A DNA stretch of 64,000 nucleotides from Phytophthora sp. 'mugwort' (taxonomy: Eukaryota; Oomycota; Peronosporomycetes; Peronosporales; Peronosporaceae). Shown one piece after another: positions 53,804 to 63,750 of this stretch. The DNA is taken from contig JAUCEF010000005.1 in the NCBI GenBank assembly GCA_033558025.1, positions 3,968,001 to 4,032,000 of the forward strand, read 5' to 3'. Each line of letters begins with the position of its first letter. The first letter of the stretch is position 1. A model generated the notes under the pieces. The model had not been told where the DNA came from, did not search any database, and saw nothing but the letters and a program-made list of their open reading frames with translations. The translations under genes and the position numbers were made by a program.

Positions 53804-54104
53804 TTAGTTCAATTCTGCTAAGAGCTTAGGGCACTTGCCAATTACAAATTGACTCTTACGAAGCCAATCAATGTAATTTGGATTAATTCGACTGATCTGC
53901 TTAAGAAACTTACCTCAATATTTTCCCCACGTCATCATATATGAATTATCATCAGTTAGGAATTGGGAGTGTACGAATTTTTGATCTTTTCCCCAATATT
54001 TAAACTGGGTTGATTGATACCCATCGACAATAATCAGGATCAGAAGAATATACTTCTTCGATCTGGGTGCCCTTGTATTTTCCAAGAGTTAATTCGTTCG
54101 ACAT
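53804..54104 (-). pseudogene. ExoX-C-like small protein of the Maverick
   Basis: From the ATG at 54104: MSNELTLGKYKGTQIEEVYS, then SDPDYCRWVSINPV and a premature stop. After frame changes, NPNYIDWLRKSQFVIGKCPK and LLAELN reach a stop at 53804. The FGKYKG..EEVYxxDPxYCRWL pattern is the exodeoxyribonuclease X-like C-terminal domain seen in many large DNA viruses and some Polintons; the biochemical role is unclear. The domain appears to be repeated (two WV/WL halves). Confidence 0.6.
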
Positions 54105-54180
54105 GTTATCAGTTGGGTGTATCTATATACATAGCCCATATTTCTTGAGAAACTTTAATTAATTAGGGAGGTGCATGGTA
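54105..54180 (-). promoter_or_regulatory. Putative promoter before the ExoX-C-like gene
   Basis: On the minus strand TATGTATATAGATACACC stands about 20 bp before the ATG at 54104, a TATA-like element between the gene and the right terminal repeat. Confidence 0.35.
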
Positions 54181-54373
54181 CTGTTGCTGAAGGAGCTTTA
54201 ACCTATCTCAGACATGGTTAATATGAGTTAAATGACTCCTTACGCTCTGAGGTTATGGATTGGTTCTCTGGTTAGATACACCAGCTGGGTATTAGAAACG
54301 ATTAAACCTATTCTCCTTGTATATATATGTTATAAGAAAAAACTGCCGGCGTAATGTGCCAGTGTATACTACT
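54181..54373 (-). repeat. Maverick right terminal inverted repeat
   Basis: The reverse complement from 54373 begins AGTAGTATACACTGGCACAT and aligns with 37707-37896 over about 190 bp. The terminal AGT is the usual Polinton end. The left end is slightly shorter and altered (ATCTATACTGGC). Confidence 0.88.
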
Positions 54374-54379
54374 GGGCAC
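54374..54379. repeat. Target-site duplication of the Maverick, right copy
   Basis: GGGCAC, identical to 37701-37706. Confidence 0.85.
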
Positions 54380-54461
54380 GCCGCCGATATAGAAGGCGCG
54401 GGGCGTCGGCACGCCCGGCGGCCGCGAAGTACGTGAGCTTGATCGACGGGAAGGTACTCAT
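54380..54461 (-). pseudogene. GST pseudogene, 5' part cut off by the Maverick
   Basis: From ATG 54461 the minus strand reads MSTFPSIKLTYFAAAGRADA, the first beta strand and the G-site loop (AAAGRA) of a GST N-terminal domain. After one frame slip, FYIGGVP reaches the insertion point. The text resumes at 37700 with EDKRINHSQF, exactly the next secondary-structure element of the same fold. The slip before the junction, plus those further downstream, show the gene is dead with or without the transposon. Confidence 0.82.
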
Positions 54462-55126
54462 CTTGCCTGTGGTAACGTGTGGCTGGAGCGAATTGAAGAC
54501 TGAAGAGGCGGTATCCGCGCAGTCAGTAAAGCTCACCGATTGGTGCACACACACAAATAATTTTGTTGACGTAATCTATGGTGCTGCCACCGATTACGTT
54601 TATTTATTGGCACGTGATGCTGCACCCGACTCACCGCGTCACATTTTCAGTTTAAACTTTCCTTTTGTATTGATTGCCTCATGTCCAGTTTACCCTAACC
54701 CTCTCGAGGATCGATGGCATTCGAGGTCTTGGGCTTTGCTCGCAAAGGCAGTCGCTGTGTTCCTGCGAGGAAAAGATTCTAAGTTCGGCCCGCTACAGTG
54801 CTCGGCTCGTGGAAAGCTCGGCGCTTGGCCCACCTCCGCAAATACCGCTCGGCCCTGCTTCGCGGGCATATCGCGAGGGTTTGCTGTGGCTACGCGCGCT
54901 CGCAACCGCTCTCCTCCGTTGGTTGTTTTACGCGACTTTCACTCCCTCGTTTTCCAGTCGGGGACTCCATCCACCATCTTATTTACTATCTTGAGCGTGG
55001 GCGCTTGTAAAGCAACGCAAAAAGCACCAGACCGCCGCGACCTTAGTGCAAACTCGTGTGCATGTTAAGTTATAATATGTGAATTATGGTATTGCACATG
55101 CAACAACAGTAACCGGTCCAGCTTTC
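54462..55126. other. Intergenic region between GST and permease genes
   Basis: It should hold the old GST promoter and the 3' flank of the permease gene. A 211-codon plus frame (54433-55068) lacks any motif and overlaps the GST start antisense, so I do not call it. Confidence 0.4.
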
Positions 55127-56752
55127 TTAACCGCTGAGGCAGAGCGAGCGGAAGCCTCCATAGCCGACCTCCGAGATGCGGACCGCACCAAGCACGCCCA
55201 TGACGAGGCCGCTGACTCCAATAAAGATTGCGATGAGGAATATTACAAGCGCCGACTTGCGGTACTTCTTGACCAAATAGGACATGCCCAGCTGTCCGAT
55301 GAGGCCGGCGACGAAGCCGACTGCGCCATGCCACAGCGCGTGGTCAACCGACAACGTTCCCAGAATAATAAACTGGATGGTGGTGGCAGAGGACGTGAAC
55401 AGGATCATAGAAGATGACGTCGCCGAGGACACCTGCGGAAGCAGCCCCATTTCGATCAGTAGCGGGCCCTTTACCATGCCACCGCCGATACCCAGGAGAC
55501 CAGCAGCTACACCGGCGGCAGTGCATAGAGCGGGATACTTGATAACAGCATACTCCGTCCAAATCATGTCGCCCTTCGCGTACGAGTAGTCGGACGCCTG
55601 CAGCATCGTGTGGAAGCGGCTGACCTTCTTACCAAAGTAGATCGTCACGCTCATGAATAACGGAAACGAGAAGATGACCAGCAACCAGTAGCCGATACTT
55701 CCGCAGGACAAGCCAATAACGCTTGGTGTGCCGTGACCACCTTTCGCCATCGAGAACAAAACGAGTCCGATCCACGTCAGGAACAGCACACTCATGTCCG
55801 CCATTGGGACAGTGCGTCGCGCCTTCGCAATTTCTTCCACCGATAGGAACTTGACTGGGCGCTTATCTTGCAGCCCCCAACTCATCAAAGACTCGCTCTC
55901 GTTTTCGTCACTGCTAGCCTCTTCCTCAGTGCTCACATCCGTGCTGGTTTGTGAGCTGTGCTCCTCATTACTGCTGACCTTTCCAGCCAGAATCTTCAGT
56001 CTAAGATCTTCCTTCTTCAAATTTTTATACGTCTTCCACTTCAGATAAGCTCGCGATACGACCTGAAACTGCTTGAAGTTCGATTCGAACGGCAGCAACC
56101 GCCAGTAGGCCACGATGTCTGCCATGAGCTTGTCGTCCGCGTCCGTTTCCTCCTTCCAGATCTTTTTGCCCTTGTCGTACGTTCGCAGGGCCGTCTTGGT
56201 CAACAGCCACATAATGCAAACAGTGATGAGCCACTCGGGAAACACTGCATTCATGTTAACGCCGATGATGGTGCCGGCCAGCGTCATGGGCTCCATGAGC
56301 AGCATCGTCTCGTAGTCGATCAGCGGGCGGCTGCGCACCAGCGGGTGACGCTTGCGTGCATTCAGCAGGAAGCTGGCGATGGCGCCGCCGAAGATCGTGG
56401 CCTTGGACAGCGGCACGGCCTCGTGCGACGACATGCTCATGAGCATGATGTACAGTGGCACAAGCAGGCCGCCGCCACCCAGGCCAGAGCCCGCGGCTAG
56501 GATGCTGGCCACGAATGCGCCGATAGACCCGGCTATCTCCTCGGTAGACAGCGGAAACAACGCGTTGTCTACGCAGACGCCGGCGCGGCACGTGCTGTGC
56601 TCTAGGCCCTGCGCCAGGCAGTCAGTGGCCGCCTCGCACGTCACATCGGGTTCCACGTCCAACACCGGTGAGTCATTCACATTTTGAGCGAGCGCATGAG
56701 GCCAGGAACACAGGTAGATTGCAGCAAGCAGTAGCAGGAAACGCGACACCAT
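55127..56752 (-). CDS. TauE/SafE-family membrane permease
   Basis: A single exon of 541 codons from the ATG at 56752; the upstream in-frame ATG at 56800 adds 16 residues. The start at 56752 gives a clear signal peptide (MVSRFLLLLAAIYLCSWPHA). A short cysteine-bearing luminal segment follows (CEAATDCLAQGLEHSTC). The first half-repeat has IGAFVASILAAGSGLGGGGL, the glycine-rich signature of TauE/SafE proteins, and the second half has AAGVAAGLLGIGGGMVKGPL. About 9-11 membrane spans are visible, with a long acidic Ser/Glu cytosolic loop between halves (EEHSSQTSTDVSTEEEASSD). Family members move sulfite, sulfoacetate or related organic anions; the substrate here is unknown. Confidence 0.87.
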   Translation of the reverse strand: MVSRFLLLLAAIYLCSWPHALAQNVNDSPVLDVEPDVTCEAATDCLAQGLEHSTCRAGVCVDNALFPLSTEEIAGSIGAFVASILAAGSGLGGGGLLVPLYIMLMSMSSHEAVPLSKATIFGGAIASFLLNARKRHPLVRSRPLIDYETMLLMEPMTLAGTIIGVNMNAVFPEWLITVCIMWLLTKTALRTYDKGKKIWKEETDADDKLMADIVAYWRLLPFESNFKQFQVVSRAYLKWKTYKNLKKEDLRLKILAGKVSSNEEHSSQTSTDVSTEEEASSDENESESLMSWGLQDKRPVKFLSVEEIAKARRTVPMADMSVLFLTWIGLVLFSMAKGGHGTPSVIGLSCGSIGYWLLVIFSFPLFMSVTIYFGKKVSRFHTMLQASDYSYAKGDMIWTEYAVIKYPALCTAAGVAAGLLGIGGGMVKGPLLIEMGLLPQVSSATSSSMILFTSSATTIQFIILGTLSVDHALWHGAVGFVAGLIGQLGMSYLVKKYRKSALVIFLIAIFIGVSGLVMGVLGAVRISEVGYGGFRSLCLSG

Positions 56753-56800
56753 AGCGGATACGCGGCAGCGGGAGCAACAGGTAGTGCGCTCCTCGGACAC

Positions 56801-57353
56801 AATTCCGGCGCGTCACAACTGTTGACTGGCAGATATGAAACAGTAGTACTATGATATATTCTGTCTGACAGTGATGTGCCTAGCGATTTTCACATACAAA
56901 ATGACTACTACTCCTTTTCTGAGACTATATATGAATGCCGCTGCGTCGAGCGAAGCCCATCAGGCCCATCAGGTTGTCGTGCACGACGACTACGCGTACT
57001 CAAGTATCTAGAGCTAATTAATGGTGAGCGACCAAGGAGAAGAGCCAGGTATGGCGAATTTAAAGGTAGCTTACAGATTCAGTAGAAATTGACGCCTGAA
57101 GCGGCACCTGATGTACTATTTCCATAAGTACTATTCCGTGGTTGACACGATCTTATTTGGCAATATGATTGGCGTTTTCAGCACCCAATCACGGAAACGT
57201 TCCAGTCAGACGCGAGCCTAGTAAAATGACGCAAACATTCTAGTACACGAACAATTTACCAAGTCAGTTTACATGCTTGACTAGGCATGATATATTATCT
57301 CTGTGGCTGGAGCAGTTAAATGTAAAAGATAGCCGTTTGTGCCGTCGGTAAAA
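56801..57353. other. Intergenic region
   Basis: The 5' flank of the permease gene up to the pogo-type element. No gene or structure recognised. Confidence 0.4.
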
Positions 57354-57355
57354 TA

Positions 57356-59186
57356 CCCCGTCCACCCTTATGATCTGATCCTCACTAATTGTGGTGGAAG
57401 ACCAGGAAGCCCGAGCAGAGGACAGACTATATCATGTGCATGACTATATTGAGTGAGGTCACTGCCCCTCTGGACTATCTACTACTAGTGCATTCGAATC
57501 CTTGTAAGCAGCATCAAAAAGATGTCGTATGCGACTCCACGATATCACGTAGCTTTCGGCTCAGCTGACTAACTCTCCAAACACCGTCTTCAGGGACGTC
57601 GAGGCCACATTGCAGCATCGATTTGTTTTGCCCAGTTGACGCTCTTGGCACCCATGTCTAGGTTGACGCGACGAATACACTCAGCCGCCGTCTCCAGAAA
57701 CATTTTTCCAGGACTCGCTGACGATCCAGATTTTGTTACCCAGTCTTCTTCTCTAATTGCTTTCAAATTCCTCGCTTCACACAAATCGCGTGTCTTTATG
57801 TGTCTTTATCCGTTGGATTGGGAAGCGGTCTGCTGGTAGAACGCGGTCGGCGGGAAGAATTCGATGCTTGTCCGCAGCTGTTTTGCAGCATTCTGCATGT
57901 CCTGGCTTGGTGCCCACTGGCATTGTCCAGCCAAAGAATGCGCTCTCAGGCAAAAGATCCACCAGTTTCCCAACAACGAACATCTTGCAATCACTCCAAC
58001 ATCGTTACATTGTTGATGAATGCGATTGAGTTGAACGATAGCAGACGCCGCTGACTGTCAAGAAGACCTTGAATAGGATGGCTAGAGTTTGAGCTCATAA
58101 AAATGAGCATCGGACACAGCACCATTGAATCCGATCCGCATTTTAACAAAACGCACATTGTTATCCTCCCTCCCTACAACCATATCACGCAACAAATACG
58201 CCAGTCAGTGTAACGTCATTCTAGAATAAAAAACGCAACGTACCGGAAACTATTTTGCGATATTTGACCTCCTCAGACCCTGAAAATCAAGGGTCTTGCC
58301 ATCATCGAGGTCAATTACAAAATGACTTTCGTCCATATTGTAAATCTGATCCGTGTCAACCGTTTTGTCGTCGAGTTGTCGTTTGATACGGCCAAGGTGG
58401 ACAGCTATAGAAATATTAATCTGCAGCTGCTTCTCATTGCTAACGTGCTTGTTCCCCTTTAAGCGGCGATAGACAATGTTGAAGCGCTCTAAGAAATCCT
58501 GTACCCGTCGCTCAGTCACGTTTTCACAAAAGGAACTCCGGAATGTTCAAAGTCTTATAGAAAACGGGGTGATTGCTCTCTTCGATTATGATAGAAACCA
58601 TATCCATGGCTAATCGCACCGAAAACTTCACACCTACACGCCGTAACCTCTCAAACTCGCTTAATAGCTGAGGATACAGCCATTCCCACTGAGCGTCCAG
58701 CTTCCGGTCACGACCACTTAGCGCTTGACCACGAACTGCTGACGAGAACCTTTCACACTGCTTGCATACTTTAGTTGCTTCTTGTCGTCTTGTTTAGCTC
58801 GAGTTGCATCCCGCTTTTTCCACCAACGCGAGCTTTAGTAAGGTTCGCTCGCCGCTTGTCGGAACGAAAGAGGCTGGGAAACTGTGCGATCGCGCGTCCA
58901 AAAATACCAGCATCTCCGTTGGCCGCTTCATCAATCTCTATCCGCTCCACGCAGTGCACGCGACTGTTGAGGGGACGACGTGCTGAAGGCTGCGCTGGGT
59001 GCCCGACATCGTATTCTAAAGTGAGGACCATAGCTTGAAGCGCTGAGCCAGCGAGTTCGCCACCACCCCTCTTCGCGTGCAAGACTAATTGTGGTCTTTG
59101 ACTAATTGCGGTAGTTGTACTATATGTTCCCTAATAAGTACGATACAAGACTAATTAAGTCGCAAGACTAATAAGGGTGGACGAGG
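57356..59186 (-). mobile_element. pogo/Tc1-type DNA transposon, 1,831 bp, defective
   Basis: The left end CCCCGTCCACCCTTAT and the right end (reverse complement CCTCGTCCACCCTTAT) match at 15 of 16 positions. Both ends are flanked by TA (57354-57355 and 59187-59188), the Tc1/mariner/pogo target duplication. Inside is a decayed pogo-like transposase on the minus strand. The motif GACTAAT occurs about four times in the last 110 bp at the right end, perhaps transposase binding sites. Confidence 0.85.
57590..59082 (-). pseudogene. pogo/Tigger-like transposase, decayed
   Basis: On the minus strand from about 59082, an N-terminal basic region is followed near 58250-58519 by RRVQDFLERFNIVYRRLKGN (DNA-binding tail) and TDQIYNMDESHFVIDLDDG, with the first catalytic Asp in YNMDE. 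Further on, about 57900-57930, another frame gives WLDNASGH, the second catalytic Asp with its usual neighbours, then a PPN/QPAD-type region before IQRIKTH. Stops and frameshifts separate these parts. The family is DDE_1, as in pogo, Tigger and jerky. Confidence 0.72.
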
Positions 59187-59188
59187 TA

Positions 59189-59690
59189 GCCTTGTTATTG
59201 TAGCTGTAAAGCCTCTTGCACAGCAAATGACGGAGTTGAGATCTAAAGGAAGACGATAAAGAGGATGTTACCAGTCTCATAAGTTACGACACGGCTTGTA
59301 GATCCCCATTTCTATGTGTTCGTTTTTGTTACGTTTTCAGCAACAGTGTAAGCATTCTCGTAGACCCACTCCCACCTACGAAATTACATTGAGGGTCGTT
59401 CGTAGCTGCGAAGTTTGGTTGTGCTTTGGGCACCAGGGTAGTTTATGCGCTCAGCGGTTAGGGTTACGTTGTAGTCCAAGCGGTAATGGACTACTGCGCA
59501 ACAACAAGGGAGTAGAGCGGAGTGTCTGGGTAGTGGATGGCTCTGAAATCCCAATTTGGTTCAAGGACCAAATGTGCTGAGACAGGGGGCATTGGCGAGC
59601 CAGATGACACAGTCTGGAATGGTTCCGTGGCGGAGTGCAACGAAAACAATTTGATCCGAGCGAGAAGGGGGACTCATCACCAGCCACAAA
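59189..59690. other. Region with a possible transposase fragment
   Basis: Mostly unassigned. Near 59525-59575 the plus text VWVVDGSEIPIWFKDQ appears in a short frame; it may be part of the DDE element that follows or of a separate remnant. Confidence 0.3.
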
Positions 59691-59694
59691 AGTG

Positions 59695-60840
59695 ATGTGG
59701 ATCGTCGTCGCTGTGGCCGCACAGGCGGCGTAAGATGCCCGCCGTGCCCGGAAGCGCGACCCCAAACGTCGTCATCGTATTCTGCGCGTGGCCCTGCAGA
59801 ACGCGAACGAGACAGCCTTCTGTAAGCTTTTCGGATCGGGCTGTGATCGCTCGCTGATCACGCTCACTGAGTTTTATCACAGCTTATCCCGGTACCTGTT
59901 GAAGCTCTATTCACCCCTTTACATCGCCTACACGCCGTATTTGGCGTCTGGGAAGATCAAGCTGCGTGGCTCAGGTGGCCGACCACGAAGCCTGGACGCA
60001 GGCCGGAATTTGGGCTAAGTGGGCATGGACCCGTACAAGAGGGAACAGTTTTGCTCACCACCTCATTTTCGGTGTAACACCCACGGTGTGCTCCGATTTC
60101 ATTCGTTTCGGCTTGTCATTGTTGCTCCTCGCGCTCAGCAAGGACCGCTAGCGGGGGTCCGTCTCCCCAGTTCAGCTGAAGTTTTTTCTTTTCGCGACGC
60201 CATTGCGAAAACATATTCGACAACTGGCGATGTTTTTGCCGTGGCTATTGGTCTCAAGTTCGATCTTGAGAATCGAGCGATTTTTTAAGCAGAATAGATT
60301 TTATAATGGGTGGACCCACGGCCATTACGTCGGCAACGTTTTAGCCTTCGCTCCGACGGAACCATCATTGCATGCGCCACAAAGGCCCCAGGTTCGATGC
60401 ATGATTCGGAGATTGCTGAATGGGGTGGCATTTATGAAAATCTACAGATTATGAACGACCGTGATCGGCTACGCTGTGTTGTGGACTCGGCATTGTCCAG
60501 GACCGACTATCCCTTTCTGATCAAGTCGAGCCAGGACGTAGCACCCCAAGTCGACACTTGGTTAGCCGATAACCGTGCAAAGCAGTATACTTCCGTCCGT
60601 CAGGCAGCGGAGTGGGGTATGCGAGCCCTATGAAGATCGTTTCCACGCATCAAAGATCGACTCCGTTTTGAAAATGGCCGCGAGCGCAATAATATTTTGT
60701 ACACGTTGGTTTTATTGCTTAATTTTCGAGCTAGATTAGTTGGTATTAACCAGCTACGATCTACACTCATGCCAGAACTAAGTCGTAGTCCACAGGAATT
60801 AATCCAATGAATGACGGTTCGTTGGCATTTTCATTTTGTT
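59695..60840 (+). pseudogene. DDE_Tnp_4-type (Harbinger-like) transposase, decayed
   Basis: The plus strand reads, in three frames, FHSLSRYLL-type N-terminal helices (about 59870), SGGRPRSLDAGRNLG (about 59990), then TYSTTGDVFAVAIGLKFDLE (about 60210). The catalytic part follows: GWTHGHYVGNVLAFAPTE, SMHDSEIAEWGGIYENLQ and RCVVDSALSRTDYPFLIKSS, with catalytic acidic residues in MHDSE and VVDSA. RQAAEWGMRAL comes next. It then continues after a stop near 60630 with FPRIKDRLRFENGRERNN and LLNFRARLVGINQL to about 60830. This is the common oomycete DDE_Tnp_4 transposase. Several stops make it inactive; terminal repeats were not found. Confidence 0.75.
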
Positions 60841-60982
60841 TAGCACCGACCAACGCTGCAAGTAGAGCTTGCATAATGTCATTATGACGGCGGCGCTCTT
60901 CATTGCGGTCTTCTCGCCACTGACGACGCTCGTCGGCGCGCTCCTGTCGGTCTGCTTCGCTCTGGAGCAGAGCCATGCGCAT
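60767..60982 (-). CDS. Charged coiled-coil C-terminal fragment, element-associated
   Basis: A 71-codon minus frame reads MRMALLQSEADRQERADERR, then QWREDRNEERRRHNDIMQAL. It is an Arg/Glu-rich coiled coil such as ends the Myb/SANT-like companion protein of Harbinger-type elements. Its opposite orientation and overlap with the transposase 3' end fit the two-gene layout of such elements. It is probably a fragment; the upstream DNA-binding part was not found. Confidence 0.35.
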   Translation of the reverse strand: MRMALLQSEADRQERADERRQWREDRNEERRRHNDIMQALLAALVGAKQNENANEPSFIGLIPVDYDLVLA

Positions 60983-61989
60983 CAGACCGCAGAGAGCGTA
61001 TCCCTGGCGCTGCCGGGGACGCGGAACACGATTTCCAAGGGGGCGCGCTGATAGACAGCTTGCTGAGACGTCAGCATCTCTCGCTGCGGCAAGTGGCGCA
61101 GCAGGTTGGGTAGTTGGCTACATGGAAGGGCGGCTGAGCGATCTCCTGCGGCGCGGCTGCATCCAGCAAGTCTACGTCAGTAGAACCACCGACGTCAATC
61201 GACTTTGGCCGATCCGTTATCGGCTGGGCAGCTCTATGAAGATGATGCCCTGTCGGAAGAGGAGTGAGGCGGCGCGTTAGCGTTTGGCTCGGAGGCAGAT
61301 CACTGTAACCGATTGCACCAATTATCGGCGTCGAAGAACGGGATTCGAAACAGGAGCGTGGTTGTCGACTGGGCGGTAAGGACTGAAGGCGGCTACTACG
61401 GGATGGCTCAAACCATACAAGGGAGTGGTGACACGACGGAAGGTTGTGTTGAAACGAGCGCCGCGAGTGCTGAACTCGGAGTGCAGGAGCGTGTAGGAGG
61501 AAAGGACGGCCCACATCCCGCCGGCGTGAAGTAAAGATCATTAAGCCTCCGAGACCGTGGTGCGATCAAACAGCCTTTGGGATGAAAATAAAACAAGATG
61601 GGATGCGAGCAAAACCGAAAAGGCTTGAGCAAAACGAAATGCCGTTTTGGGGCGTCAGCAAACATATTTGCGGGCTCCAACAAAATCGATTCGCTTGATC
61701 GGGCAAAACGATGTGTAAACGTAAACCCGCGGGTAAAACTGGCTTTATCAAACCTGAACATAGCTATCATCAAACCCTGCCTTGCTGCCAACCAATCGCA
61801 CTAGCCGTGGCAGCTTTCGCCCCTCGGACATCCGACTCCGTCACGGACGGCGCGTTGGTATCCGTTTTGTTGGGCCCTCAGGCTACACTTAACGATGGCC
61901 CCAATAGCGTGGACGGTGCTGGCAGAGCATACGTCCCGAGATCATTTTATCAAGCATCGTGCAGCTGATTTCTGCTGCTCTGCAGTTAC
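60983..61989. other. Unassigned repeat-region DNA
   Basis: Overlapping short frames on both strands without a motif. It probably contains the rest of the Harbinger-type companion gene and the outer end of the MULE. Confidence 0.3.
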
Positions 61990-63750
61990 GTGAAGCGTGA
62001 GTTGGCCTGCAAGACATGCACAGCTGACCACGCAATGATCGAGCGCCGAATGGCATGCCCAAATCAGGCATGTGCACGGGAAGAGGATAACCGAGGTGGT
62101 GCCCAGTGTCCTATGCAGTGGAAGACATGGGAGTGCGTATCGAGGTCGACGTGGCGTGTCTACACCAACAATCGTAATCATTTTCGTGAAGGGGAATGCA
62201 ATGAAACTCATCGCGTACCCATCACGGCTGGAGTGAAAGATTATGTAACTAGAATGGACTTGTGTGGAATGCAACCAAGACGTATTTGGAGTGGTCTACA
62301 CCGTGCGCCTGATGTTCCACCTCCACTAGGACTACCTTTGTGCCAGCAAATTTCTGACTGTGTAAAACGTCTCCATAAAAAGAACCTATCGCGCAACACA
62401 CGACAAGCTGTACAGGCGTTGGTAAAGGAGTACCCTTACTATGATGGAATCGACGCTACAAAAGCCTTAATATTTGGGCCTGAAAGCGACGATGATGATG
62501 AATTTTCATGTGTAGGAAAAGGAACGGATGCCGACCGATTCGTTGAGGGTGTGACTACGCTAAGGCTGTTTTCGAAAACGAACCAGCTGCGGAGTGAAGA
62601 CCATTTAGACTTTTTACACCGATGCAACGTTCAAGCTTAGTGATCTAGGCTATCCTGTGATAACTTGTGGATTTACGGATCGTACACGTACAAACCATCT
62701 CGCTGCAAATTTTATAGTAAGTGCAACGAACCTACGTGAGTACGAGTTGGCTTTTAAAAGCTTATCAAAGCTATGTCGGCGTATTTCCAAGTTTCGCTTC
62801 GAGTTGATGCTATTATGGGCGACGCTGAGGTTGCACAGCTAAACGCAATTAGAAGCGTGGCTGTGTTTAGCGAAAACAAATACTTGATGTGATTTTTTCA
62901 TGTCCTCTACAATGTGCACAAGCAAACTAGACATTTTAAAAACAAGACCTGGAATATCCATATTTGCTGGGATTATGGATATGCATTTCGCAACAAGCTA
63001 TACTGAATATTGTACTGTTAAGGATCGTGTCCTTTCAGATTGGAGTTTGAAGCCGTGTCTTAAAAGTTTTGCTGATTACTTTGAAGAGCAATGGATTGAA
63101 AGTCGCTTCTGGAGGTAGCAGATCTATCACTCACCATCAAGCTATGCTACGACAAACAATCCCTGTGAAGTTTAATGCTAGCGTGAAACGACACGTCCAG
63201 TGTAAGGCCGCTGAAATGTGCGTGCTCTTACGAAGTATGATTAAACTGGCTGAAGATGTGAGTTGTGATGTACCTTCGCCATCGGGGTGCATTGCGGCCC
63301 CGAATCCAGAGATCAAGCGAACAGCAAAGTGGATGCTGAAGGCCGAAGTTGTGGCAGTAATTGCCACTATGGAGGCTGCTCATGTGAGAGTGCTGCACAT
63401 TTTGGAAGTGCATATTGACGCAGAAGCCATGACAACCATGCGGGGACTAGCGAATTCAGTTATTGACGGAACTGCCGCTGAACCCTCGCTAAACTTGTTG
63501 GTACTTGACAAGTCGGAGAAAGCGAAGCATCTCGATTATACCGGGACACGTTCAAGTGGTCGACGCGCAGAATGCATCGAATCAATATGCCTAACGTGGG
63601 ATGGCTAGGTAACCCTGAGGAAAATATTTGTGCATGATCCATGCATTTGAAATATGGAGTTTGCTCTCATGTTTTGGTGGCACGCTCGGTTCTTGACATT
63701 GGCACCAGTGTGGATTACGGCGATAGGCTTAGGTGCAGACGTGCTAGAAA
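61990..63750 (+). pseudogene. Mutator-like (MULE) transposase with SWIM finger, decayed
   Basis: The frame 61990-62640 has a Cys-rich start (ELACKTCTADHAM..ACPNQAC), a FLYWCH/WRKY-like region, then GVKDYVTRMDLCGMQPRRIW and an acidic stretch (ESDDDDEFS). The text continues in other frames: LSDLGYPVITCGFTDRTRTN (about 62635-62690), then GDAEVAQLNAIRSV (about 62820-62860) with MCFFHVLYNVHKQ, the MULE catalytic region. Near 63620-63680 another frame gives ENICACSMHLKYGVCSHVLV, apart from one stop codon: a SWIM zinc finger (C-x-C..C-x-H). This is the order of oomycete MULE transposases. At least five frame breaks are present. Confidence 0.68.

Larger units (their letters stand above)
37707..54373. 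mobile_element. Maverick/Polinton DNA transposon, 16,667 bp, defective
   Basis: Bounded by about 190-bp terminal inverted repeats and a perfect 6-bp duplication (GGGCAC). It contains the full hallmark set: protein-primed family-B DNA polymerase, retroviral-type integrase with chromodomain, FtsK/A32-type packaging ATPase, adenain-like protease, major capsid, minor capsid and a core-type protein. It also holds a fibre-like S74 gene, an ExoX-C-like gene, a small basic ORF and a Crinkler-like gene. Length, termini and content all fit Polintons. Almost all genes have stops or frameshifts, the terminal repeats have diverged (about one fifth of positions by eye), and the integrase is internally inverted. 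The copy is old and inactive. It sits inside a GST pseudogene. Confidence 0.93.

Noticed and set aside
54433..55068. 211-codon plus frame
   Set aside because: It is antisense to the GST start and lacks any recognisable domain.
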